A DNA stretch of 58,106 bases from Mycobacterium gordonae (GTDB lineage Bacteria > Actinomycetota > Actinomycetes > Mycobacteriales > Mycobacteriaceae). Below are positions 34,479 to 42,556 of the stretch, piece by piece. The notes below the pieces were generated by a model. It was not told the origin of the DNA, made no database searches, and was given only the letters and a program-made list of their open reading frames with translations. The position numbers were made by a program, and so were the translations under genes. Position 1 is the stretch's first letter, and every line of letters starts with the position of its first letter. The stretch is from the NCBI RefSeq assembly GCF_002101675.1, contig NZ_LQOY01000243.1, positions 1 through 58,106 of the forward strand. Reading direction: 5' to 3'.

Positions 34479-36035
34479 GTGCGTCTTGGCGGAATATCGG
34501 AGGTGGCCGAGGAGCTCGGCGTGAGCACTCAGCGCATCGCGACACTGCGGCAGCGAAACGACTTCCCCGACGCGGTGGGGGAGATTGCGCAGGGCCCTAT
34601 CTGGGACCTCGATGTTGTCGCTGGATGGAACAGCTCAGGCCTCCGTCAGACCAAGGCCGGCAGGCCGAAGTCGGACGAGAAGACCCGCACGCTGGGTGGG
34701 CGATTCCTGCTGGAACACGCTCGGATCGGTGGTGGCGGCTTCGCCGACGTCTTCCGTGCCACCGACCGCAAGACCAGCGAACTGGTCGCCGTCAAAGTGC
34801 TGAAGGACACCGTCGCGGTTGACCCCGAAGCCATCAAGAGGTTTCGGCGTGAGCTTCGGCTCCTCGAAGACCTGCACCACCCCAACGTTATTTCGGTGCT
34901 TGCCCACGGCGAGACCGACGACGACAACATCTGGTATGCGATGCCGTTGGCGCAGGGCAGCCTGACCGACTACGTCGACACGGTGGGCGGCCAAGCGCGA
35001 TTGATCGTCGACATCATGCGTCAGATCTGCACGGGGCTCGGTTACGTCCATGATCGGGGCATCTATCACCGAGATCTCAAGCCGGCCAACGTTTTGCGGC
35101 TGAGCAACGGCGATTGGGCGGTATCGGATTTCGGGCTTGCCGTTGAGGCCGAGCGGCACACCGACCCGCTGACCTCAACGCTGCGACAAGGGTTGGGCAC
35201 GTGGGTCTACACAGCACCGGAGCAGTGGCAACGGGCCCGAAGCGCCGACCACCGTTCCGACATCTACGGTCTGGGCAAGATCCTGCAGGAGCTCGTGACT
35301 CAGGACTTCCCAGTGAACAACGAGGTGGAGCCCGGCCCGCTGCGACCTGTCATCGAGACCGCGATCGCCAACTCGCCTGATCGCCGTTACCAGTCGATCG
35401 AGCACTTCATGAATGCACTCGAGCGTGCTGTTGATGCACACGAGGAATACGTGGCCAACGAGTCGAAGGAAGAGGCAGCGGAGCGCCTGCAGGACCGCAT
35501 GCGCAGTCCGTCGGTCGCCGACGCGGACTTGATCGAGATGATCGAGTGGGCAGCCGCGTTGGATGAGTCCAGCCACGACGACATGCACGTGCTGACCCGA
35601 GTGCTGCCCTGGTGCACTCGAGGGTCCGTCAAATTCCTCTGGAGCGAACAGCGGGGCGCGTTCCAGCGCGTCTACCAGCGGTTCACCGACTTTCTGAGGC
35701 ATGGGAACTTCTCGTTCGAGTACTGCGACGTGCTGGCTGACTTCACCCGCATTGTCGTGGCCGAGACGAAGGACTCCAGCGTGATGCGGATGAGCGTGGG
35801 CGCGCTCGCGTCGCTGGGGCCCCGCCACAACCGGTGGCACGTGCGTGACGTCCTGGTCAAGATCCTGCAGGAGGTCAAGTCTGACGAGATGGCCTCGGCA
35901 GCAGTGGAAGCGTTGCGGGCGGCCGACGCCGATGACGTCGAGTGGTCGATCAGCGATTTCGCGATCCGCACGCTGCCCCCCGCGATCCGTAGCGGCGTCG
36001 AGAAGCTGCGGCCTCCGAAGAGTTCCGCATCCTGA
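34479..36035 (+). CDS. HTH-containing Ser/Thr protein kinase
   Basis: 518 residues, soluble. Residues 1-50 form an AlpA/excisionase-like HTH (GISEVAEELGVSTQRIATL, then GPIWDLDVVAGW). Residues 75-315 are a complete Hanks-type kinase: glycine loop IGGGGFADV (83-91), Lys106 (AVKVLK), HRDLKPAN with Asp199, DFG at 217-219 and APE at 246-248. Residues 330-518 are all helical, HEAT-like, with no named domain. Unlike mycobacterial Pkn receptors it has no membrane helix or PASTA domain. It is followed after 46 bp by the helicase. Fusion of a DNA-binding module to a kinase suggests that it senses or regulates nucleic acid-related events; the target is unknown. Confidence 0.85.
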   Translation: MRLGGISEVAEELGVSTQRIATLRQRNDFPDAVGEIAQGPIWDLDVVAGWNSSGLRQTKAGRPKSDEKTRTLGGRFLLEHARIGGGGFADVFRATDRKTSELVAVKVLKDTVAVDPEAIKRFRRELRLLEDLHHPNVISVLAHGETDDDNIWYAMPLAQGSLTDYVDTVGGQARLIVDIMRQICTGLGYVHDRGIYHRDLKPANVLRLSNGDWAVSDFGLAVEAERHTDPLTSTLRQGLGTWVYTAPEQWQRARSADHRSDIYGLGKILQELVTQDFPVNNEVEPGPLRPVIETAIANSPDRRYQSIEHFMNALERAVDAHEEYVANESKEEAAERLQDRMRSPSVADADLIEMIEWAAALDESSHDDMHVLTRVLPWCTRGSVKFLWSEQRGAFQRVYQRFTDFLRHGNFSFEYCDVLADFTRIVVAETKDSSVMRMSVGALASLGPRHNRWHVRDVLVKILQEVKSDEMASAAVEALRAADADDVEWSISDFAIRTLPPAIRSGVEKLRPPKSSAS

Positions 36036-36081
36036 ACCAGATCGCCTTGCCGACAACGTTTTCCACAAAAGGGGTAGCTTT

Positions 36082-37878
36082 ATGAAAATCGACCAGTACG
36101 TCACCCTGCGACCCACCGTGACGGGCAATGCGTCCTTGCGCGAGCCGCAGATCGAGGCATACGAAACGCTCACCGGGCACGACTTCGACGCTCCCGAGGG
36201 CCGCGAAGTCTCCGTCGTGCTGCCGGTGGGCTGCGGGAAGTCAGGCCTCCTGGCTCTCACGCCGTTCGCCGCACAGTCTCACCGCGCACTGCTGGTCGCA
36301 CCGAACCTCAAGATCGCCGACCAGCTGCTGAAGGATCTGACACCTAGCGACCCGAAGTTCTTCTACCTTAAGCGCAAAGTGTTGGACTCCGCGCCGTTCC
36401 CAGAGCCCGCAGAAATCCGAGGCACGTCGACCAACGTCACCGATCTCGAAGTGGCTGACATCGTGGTGACGAATATTCATCAGCTCCAGCGAGCCGAAAA
36501 CACCTGGCTTGCAAAGCTTCCTGCCGACTTCTTCGATCTGATCATGTTCGACGAAGGCCATCACAACGTGGCCGAGAGCTGGGACACTCTGCGGCGGCAC
36601 TTCCCGGACGCACGCATCGTGAACGTGAGCGCCACCCCCGGTCGTGCCGACGGGCGAATCATGGCCGGTGAAATCATCTACAGCTACCCCATCTCTCGCG
36701 CGGTGGAGAAGGGATACGTCAAGCGCATCAACGGCTACCGCCTCAACCCGACCACGCTGCACTACGTCCGGCGCCCTGACGACAACACCGAAGTCGAGGT
36801 GTCCTTGGAAGAGGTCCGCCGCCTCGGCGAGCGCGACGCAGGCTTCCGGCGCAGCGTCGTGAGCTCAGACGCCACCCTCACCACCATCGCCGAGGCCTCC
36901 CGCCAGAAATTGTTCGAGCTGCGGGAAAAGACCGGCGAGGCCAGGCTTAAGATCATTGCGGCGGCGTTGAACATGGAGCACTGCAAACAGGTCGTCGCCA
37001 AGTTCCGCGAACTGGGGCTCCGCGCCGACTTCGTTCACAGCCTGATCGAAGGCAAGAGCAAAGCGAACGAGCGAGTTTACCAGCGGTTGGAGAACCACGA
37101 ACTCGACGTGATCGTACAGGTGCGCAAACTCGGTGAAGGATACGACCACCCGTATCTCAGCGTCGCCGCTGTCTTCAGCATCTTCAACAACCTCAGCCCT
37201 TTCATGCAGTTCGTGGGGCGCATCATGCGGGTGATTCCAGATGTTGACCCCTTCGATGCCGTCAACGATGGCGTCGTCGTTTTTCACGTCGGCGGCAACA
37301 TCACCGGGGTCTGGAACGACTTCCAGGAGTTCGCCGAAGCAGACCAAGAGTTCTTCGCGCAGCTCATCGACGAGACCGTTGTTGAACCCCTGCCCACTCG
37401 CGAACCCCCACCTGGAGGTGGCCAGAACGCTCCGCTGCCGGTGATCACTGGCCAGGCCGACATCCAACTCGAAAACCTGACCCTGATCGCCCTCAGCGCC
37501 GACCCAGATGTTGCGCAGGCCCTGACCGTGCTCAAGGAAAAGGGTATCGACACCGGAGTCAAATTCGATCAGCTACAACGCGTCCAGCCCACCAAACAAC
37601 AGACACGTCGATCCAAAAAGACCCTGCTCGACGATTTGGTGAAGAACGAGGCTGGCAAGTTTCTGGCCAAACACAGCCTCAATCGCGTTGGCCGCGAGCT
37701 GGACCGCACCCGGGAGAACTTCGTCACCGTGAAATCGGCCATCGACAGGCGGATCAAGACAATGGTTCCCAGCGGTGCCACCAATAGGAAGGATTACACC
37801 GCGGACGACTGCGACTACCTCATCGCGCGGTTGCCTCAGATCGTTGCTGCGGTCGAGGAGGAACTGCGACATGGGTAA
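36082..37878 (+). CDS. SF2 (DEAD/DEAH-like) helicase of the kinase cassette
   Basis: 598 residues. ATG 36082 is the start. Motif I is LPVGCGKS (47-54), motif II DEGH (157-160), motif III SATP (183-186) and motif VI QFVGRIMR (376-383), with GEGYDHP as motif V. This is the type III restriction/ERCC3-like branch of superfamily 2. The last 170 residues are a charged helical extension of unknown fold. It overlaps the next gene by 8 bases. There is no methyltransferase or recognisable nuclease beside it, so an ordinary restriction system is unlikely. Its substrate (DNA or RNA) cannot be told. Confidence 0.85.
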   Translation: MKIDQYVTLRPTVTGNASLREPQIEAYETLTGHDFDAPEGREVSVVLPVGCGKSGLLALTPFAAQSHRALLVAPNLKIADQLLKDLTPSDPKFFYLKRKVLDSAPFPEPAEIRGTSTNVTDLEVADIVVTNIHQLQRAENTWLAKLPADFFDLIMFDEGHHNVAESWDTLRRHFPDARIVNVSATPGRADGRIMAGEIIYSYPISRAVEKGYVKRINGYRLNPTTLHYVRRPDDNTEVEVSLEEVRRLGERDAGFRRSVVSSDATLTTIAEASRQKLFELREKTGEARLKIIAAALNMEHCKQVVAKFRELGLRADFVHSLIEGKSKANERVYQRLENHELDVIVQVRKLGEGYDHPYLSVAAVFSIFNNLSPFMQFVGRIMRVIPDVDPFDAVNDGVVVFHVGGNITGVWNDFQEFAEADQEFFAQLIDETVVEPLPTREPPPGGGQNAPLPVITGQADIQLENLTLIALSADPDVAQALTVLKEKGIDTGVKFDQLQRVQPTKQQTRRSKKTLLDDLVKNEAGKFLAKHSLNRVGRELDRTRENFVTVKSAIDRRIKTMVPSGATNRKDYTADDCDYLIARLPQIVAAVEEELRHG

Positions 37879-38110
37879 GCCCCGCTCACTGCTGCGAACG
37901 CTGTCGATTGGCACGGCAGGACGACGGCACCCGTGTCGGTCAGACAAAAACCACGTGCTCAATAAGGGCGACCCGATACTTATCGTCAAGGTCGACCGTG
38001 ACACTGCCCACTACTGCAGCGATTGCGCTCGAACGTTCATCAACACCGCCCGACAACAGCTGTCTGCCCTTGAAGAAGAGCTCGGGCGAACAACCCCGCC
38101 AAGCAGCTGA
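37871..38110 (+). CDS. Small zinc-finger protein, third gene of the kinase cassette
   Basis: 79 residues from ATG 37871, which overlaps the helicase stop. Cys22, His28, Cys49 and Cys52 (HPCRSDKNHVLNKGD, then HYCSDCARTF) make a single zinc-finger that resembles the PARP-type finger in spacing and in the KGD segment. A short helix follows (QQLSALEEELG). PARP-like fingers bind DNA ends or breaks; by analogy this may be the lesion-sensing part of the cassette. The family assignment is tentative. Confidence 0.65.
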   Translation: MGKPRSLLRTLSIGTAGRRHPCRSDKNHVLNKGDPILIVKVDRDTAHYCSDCARTFINTARQQLSALEEELGRTTPPSS

Positions 38111-38145
38111 CATCCAGAGTCGCACTCAGGATCCCGTCCACCTCT

Positions 38146-38575
38146 CTAATCGTCGGGGACAGCCTTACAGACCTCCGATGGTTCTGGCGTGCCAAGGCGG
38201 TAGTCCGTGATGTCGGGCTCGTCGACCACAGGTCCCATCGCAGTCGCGACTCTCGGCAGCGCGGAAAGCATTGTGAGAGCGTCGAAGCGGTCACGGTCGC
38301 GACTCATATCGTCGTAGACGATCTGAAGGTCCGAGGTGGGCAGTTGTTGCTGCAGTTCTTCGAAGGCTGCGGCTGCCGCGCCCGGCTCGGGCAGGCCCGA
38401 CCGGACTACCCAGACATCTAGATCGCCAGGTGTGATAGCGGATGCAGCCAAGTGCGAGGTAGTCGATGAACGTCGCACCGACGAGCTCACGGCCGGCGAC
38501 CACCACGAGGCCATGCTGACCCACGTCCACCTGGACAGCATCCCCAGCATCAGTGTGGCCTACAACGATCCGCAT
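38146..38575 (-). pseudogene. Frameshifted unidentified gene downstream of eccA
   Basis: Two overlapping minus frames each look protein-like in complementary parts. From ATG 38575 the first reads MRIVVGHTDAGDAVQVDV and VVVAGRELVGATFIDYLALG. Near 38430-38440 sense is lost, and the other frame continues as ITPGDLDVWVVRSGLPEPGA and on to SEVCKAVPDD at 38146. One indel would join them into about 142 residues. The VVVAGRELVGATF segment resembles a decayed FtsK-like P-loop, but this is weak. It is the last gene of the leftward transfer operon. Confidence 0.55.
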
Positions 38576-38594
38576 TTCAGCGCCCACGATGGGC

Positions 38595-40400
38595 TTAGGG
38601 CGTGACGAGCTCAAAGGCCGCCAGGACGTCGGTGAGGGCAGCGTCCATGTCTGCCAGCGTGATTGTGCTAATGCTGCTCAGGTCGGCGGTGAGCAAGTCC
38701 ACCGTCGGGTCCGCTGCGATGCGGGCTTTGGCTTTGCGCAGGGCTTGTTCAATGACGGTTCGGGCGAACCGGCCGTTGGCGGCGACATCGATGAGCATGT
38801 GTGGTTCACCGGGGCGTGTACTTGGCGTGTTGCATAGCCACTCAGCGTTGCTGCTGAAGCGCGAAAGAGCGGAGGGTTCGATGGCCACATGGAACCGCGC
38901 TGCGAACAGCTCAGCGATCCGTACCAGGTCGTCGGTGTCGCAGGAGGTGAATTCGAGCTGGAACGGGAACCGTGACCGCAGTCCCGGGTTAGCGCTCAAA
39001 AGCCGGTTCATTGGGCTGGCGTAGCCAGCCATGGCGATCATTGTGTCGTGGCGATGGTCTTCTGCCCACTTCATGATGACGTCAACGGCGATGTGGCCGA
39101 AATCGCGCTCATTATCCGGTTTGTAGAGTTCGGGTGCCTCGTCGATGAACAGTGCACAGCCTTTGGCAGCTTGCAAGATCGCTGATGTTTTCTTCTCGGT
39201 GCCACCGATGTGCTCGTCGACAAGATCCTTGCGGGAGACTTCGATGAATTCTGGCGATTCGAGGATGCCCAGGCCGAAATACATCTCGCAAATCAGCCGT
39301 GCTATCGAGGTTTTCGCGGTCCCCGGCGGGCCGACCAGAGTCATGTGCAAGGTGTCGCGCTCACCGATCTGGACGCCGCGCTCGGCCATCTTCTGGTCGT
39401 AGACCTTGACGAACTTGAGTTCCTTGACATGCTCTTTGACGCGGCGGAGCCCAATGAATTCGTCGAGTTCGCGTTCGGCGCGCTCCAGCACACGTACGGC
39501 TTCCTTGCGTTGCCGGGCTCTGCGCAGGTCGGCCACGCTCGGTCCAGAGTCCGGGTCCCACCGATTGGACCGGGCGGCAATCACGTCTGGGGTCGTGACG
39601 GTGACGCCGTAGCCGGGGTCATCGAGCGCGGCGGCGGCGTCCGGGCGCAGTTGACCGTCTACGCTGGCTGCGCTGAACTCTTTGCGGGCGGCGGCCTCGT
39701 CCCCCAACGCGCGGTGGCACAAGCCGCGATATACGGCCGCCTCGGCCAGCAGGTGCGAGGTATCGATGCCGCTCTGGTCGAGCTTGGCCTGGTCGGCCTG
39801 CGTCACGACGGATGTCAATGTGGCCAGCGCCGCCTCGAACTGTCCCAGCCCGGTTTGGGCGATTCCTTTGAGCAGCCGTGTGGCGGCCTCCACGATTCCA
39901 CCGCTGCTCGACGAGGCCTGCGAGGTCCACGTCAACAAGTCTGGCCAGCGGCGCGTCAGGAAAAACATTGTGGCCCCGATGAACCGGTGTATCTGCGCTT
40001 GCGCGGGCTCGACGGTGAGGTCAACCCCGTCGAGGATCTTTTCGGCCTGGTCGTAGTCGCCTTGGCTAACAAGTGTCGCCGCGTAGGCGATGGTGATCCC
40101 GGTCGGAGTGTGCGGGTAAAGGTCAATGAGGAATGGCGTAGACACGGTTGGCGCTAGCGCAGAATCTGCCAGGCCAATCCGACGCGTTTCGCGATGCAAA
40201 GTCGATAGCGCATCATATGCGCCGCGCATGGTGTTAAGGCTGACGTCGCCAGCAACCGCCAACCCCATCCACGCGTCGCACATGCCGGGATCCATGTCGG
40301 TGGCCTGCGTGAAGGCTTCGCGCGCTCCCGCGTGATCGGCCACGGGCCCACCGAAGCCCAGGCGGCTAATCCCGATGTCGAAATAGTCACGGGCACTCAC
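38595..40400 (-). CDS. eccA: EccA, AAA ATPase of the ESX system
   Basis: 601 residues, cytosolic. Residues 1-260 form TPR-like helical repeats and 310-601 a CbxX/CfqX-type AAA domain: Walker A GPPGTAKT (357-364), Walker B CALFIDEA (415-422) and an arginine finger in GLRSRFPF. EccA is the chaperone-like ATPase thought to recycle EspG from PE/PPE substrates. GTG 40400 overlaps the stop of the VirB6-like gene. The gene is thus physically in the type IV operon, far from eccD and mycP, which ties the two secretion systems together. Confidence 0.85.
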   Translation of the reverse strand: MSARDYFDIGISRLGFGGPVADHAGAREAFTQATDMDPGMCDAWMGLAVAGDVSLNTMRGAYDALSTLHRETRRIGLADSALAPTVSTPFLIDLYPHTPTGITIAYAATLVSQGDYDQAEKILDGVDLTVEPAQAQIHRFIGATMFFLTRRWPDLLTWTSQASSSSGGIVEAATRLLKGIAQTGLGQFEAALATLTSVVTQADQAKLDQSGIDTSHLLAEAAVYRGLCHRALGDEAAARKEFSAASVDGQLRPDAAAALDDPGYGVTVTTPDVIAARSNRWDPDSGPSVADLRRARQRKEAVRVLERAERELDEFIGLRRVKEHVKELKFVKVYDQKMAERGVQIGERDTLHMTLVGPPGTAKTSIARLICEMYFGLGILESPEFIEVSRKDLVDEHIGGTEKKTSAILQAAKGCALFIDEAPELYKPDNERDFGHIAVDVIMKWAEDHRHDTMIAMAGYASPMNRLLSANPGLRSRFPFQLEFTSCDTDDLVRIAELFAARFHVAIEPSALSRFSSNAEWLCNTPSTRPGEPHMLIDVAANGRFARTVIEQALRKAKARIAADPTVDLLTADLSSISTITLADMDAALTDVLAAFELVTP

Positions 40401-42556
40401 TGGTGATAGTCCCTTGCTCGTGGTCGAGGTGGTGACGGAAATTCTACGGGCGACTCAGACAGCTCGAACGATCGCTGCTGCTCAGATGATGTATCTAGCG
40501 GCAGGCCGGGGTCCTCATCAGGGGTTGCCGACGGGGGCGCCTGGTGGCGACCCACGCCCTGGGCCGGGCGGCGCGGATGGCTCGGTAGCGATGGCAGCCC
40601 ATCTGAGCCGGCCATCGGCGCCACCTCGCCTTGATCTGGTTCCCCTGGCTGGCCGTTGCTGAGGGCATTGGACGCCGCCAGGTGCGGGCTGGTGTCGCTG
40701 TCCGGGACGCCTTGTTGGGACCCGGGGTCTGAGCCGTTGCGGTGGTGGTGTCCGCGGATGTGCTGGACGGTCTTTTCGGTGATGACGGCGGGAATCACCA
40801 CCTCTGGCGCGGCGGCCGCGGCGGCGCCTTCTGCCGCTGTGGCGCCGGCCCCCTCTGCTGCCGCAGCCGCGGCATGTCCACCTGCGGTCGCCGCGGCCTC
40901 GCTCGCCCCGGCCTTTTCTGCTGCCATCCGGGTGGTGGTGGCCCCGGTCGTCCGGGTCGCCGTGGTCTCCTCCTCACCGCGCATCCGGCTGGGCCGAGGT
41001 TTGACCGCATCGAACCCCGGCGTTGAGGTGTCGGCGTCGCCGTTAGAACCGTCATCGTCGCCGGCGCCATCGCTATCGCCGCGTCGCGCGACCCGTCGAA
41101 ACAGCCCGCGCGCTTTGCGTCCCGCCTCGGCGTAATCGTTGTACTCATCGCGCACAGCGCCGCTTGTGGAGCACCACGCCCCAGTGATGTGGTGGGCGAT
41201 CGTGCCCAAACTGTCTGTGTAGAAATGCTTGTCGATGTAATGGAACAAGAAGATGCCTACGACCGAACCCAGGCTCACCAACAACAGGCGCGGGACCGCG
41301 GTGGCGCCATGCCCCAGTTGCGGCGTGGTGAGCGCCCACCCCATCCCGACCGCACTCAACGCCAAAAAGACAGTGAAGATCATCATCTCGACGCCATGCA
41401 ACAACACCTGCGAGACGCAGCGCACCGCGTATTTCTTGCCGCGCTGCCAACCGCTCATGCCGACCATCGCCGCGGGAACCACCACGATGCAGTAGTAGGT
41501 GGCTTTGGCACCGACCAGCAACGTGCTCACCCCGACGTACCAGATGAACAGGCCGATCCAAAACGCGGCGAACAAGAACACCAGCCCCAGCACAAAGTCG
41601 TTGGCCCCCAATTGTTGAGCGTGCGCCAAGGCTTGGGGAGCACCGCATCCGGCCATCGCGTGCGCCGGTCCAGGACCTTGGCTATGCGCGGCCAAGATGG
41701 CCTGGGACCAGGCCTGGCGGCAGGTGCCCACATCATCAACGACCATGCCGAAGTTCTGTAACTGTAGAGCTGGTCGCGCCGTCGAAGACACCAGCTGCGC
41801 CAGCAGGGCGTCGAGCTGGGTATCCAATGACTGGCCCGGAGCGTACGAACTCTGGCGGGCGTCCTGGGCGATCTGAAAGCCTGTCGCTCGACCCATGCCC
41901 AGCAGGCCGTGATCGCTGACTAGATCGTCAATGGGGTCACGAAAGACCGTCCACACCAATGCAGCTAGCACCGCGGCGGTGCCTAGCAGATTGCGGGCCT
42001 GGGCCGGCCGCCCTCGCTGTTGGTGATACCCCGCCAACACCACACAAACCGCGACCGCCAATGGCCCCAGCCACATCTGGTTGACGAGCATGTTCACTGT
42101 AGCGAAAACGGGGCGCCCGATTTGAACGAGGGCCAAGAGCCACGAGCTCGACATTGCAAATCGCAGAAGCCACAGCGCAATCCCGATAGCGAATACGACA
42201 AGAGCAGCTTCATTGGTCAGCCACCAGGCTGCGGTGGTATGCGCGATCGCGGTTTGGGTGGCTTTGACGATCCACGACCCCCACGATTCGGGATCGAACG
42301 CGCTGACGTGTTGGCCGTTGTTGAAGGTGGCTTCGGTGGTATCGACCATCGAGAGGAAGTAGTCAGCGATCGGCACGTTGTCCAAGTCATGCAGTCCCGT
42401 CCACCCCAGAGCAGCGGCACCCACCGCCGCCGAGGCTTTAGGTGCGGCCACCACCGCCCACAGACACAGCACGTAGACACCTGTCATCGCGCCGATCACG
42501 CGGCGCAACCGTGGGTGCTCAACTAGCCAGACTGCGAGGGAATCGCTGGCAGTCAT
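40397..42556 (-). CDS. Polytopic VirB6/TrbL-like type IV channel protein
   Basis: 719 residues. About eight membrane helices lie between residues 20 and 450: one near 22-45 (AMTGVYVLCLWAVVAA), a cluster at 110-215 and another at 320-440 (FVLGLVFLFAAFWIGLFIWY). The last 240 residues are a disordered Ala/Pro/Gly tail (EGAGATAAEGAAAAAAPE), presumably cytosolic. The topology, length and place between VirB4 and EccA fit the VirB6-like inner-membrane channel of actinobacterial plasmids; sequence identity to VirB6 is too weak to see. It overlaps both neighbours by four bases. Confidence 0.65.
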   Translation of the reverse strand: MTASDSLAVWLVEHPRLRRVIGAMTGVYVLCLWAVVAAPKASAAVGAAALGWTGLHDLDNVPIADYFLSMVDTTEATFNNGQHVSAFDPESWGSWIVKATQTAIAHTTAAWWLTNEAALVVFAIGIALWLLRFAMSSSWLLALVQIGRPVFATVNMLVNQMWLGPLAVAVCVVLAGYHQQRGRPAQARNLLGTAAVLAALVWTVFRDPIDDLVSDHGLLGMGRATGFQIAQDARQSSYAPGQSLDTQLDALLAQLVSSTARPALQLQNFGMVVDDVGTCRQAWSQAILAAHSQGPGPAHAMAGCGAPQALAHAQQLGANDFVLGLVFLFAAFWIGLFIWYVGVSTLLVGAKATYYCIVVVPAAMVGMSGWQRGKKYAVRCVSQVLLHGVEMMIFTVFLALSAVGMGWALTTPQLGHGATAVPRLLLVSLGSVVGIFLFHYIDKHFYTDSLGTIAHHITGAWCSTSGAVRDEYNDYAEAGRKARGLFRRVARRGDSDGAGDDDGSNGDADTSTPGFDAVKPRPSRMRGEEETTATRTTGATTTRMAAEKAGASEAAATAGGHAAAAAAEGAGATAAEGAAAAAAPEVVIPAVITEKTVQHIRGHHHRNGSDPGSQQGVPDSDTSPHLAASNALSNGQPGEPDQGEVAPMAGSDGLPSLPSHPRRPAQGVGRHQAPPSATPDEDPGLPLDTSSEQQRSFELSESPVEFPSPPRPRARDYHQ

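Noticed and set aside
36082..38110. Helicase gene as the Res subunit of a type III restriction system
   Set aside because: No Mod methyltransferase adjoins it and no PD-(D/E)XK nuclease motif could be seen in its C-terminus.
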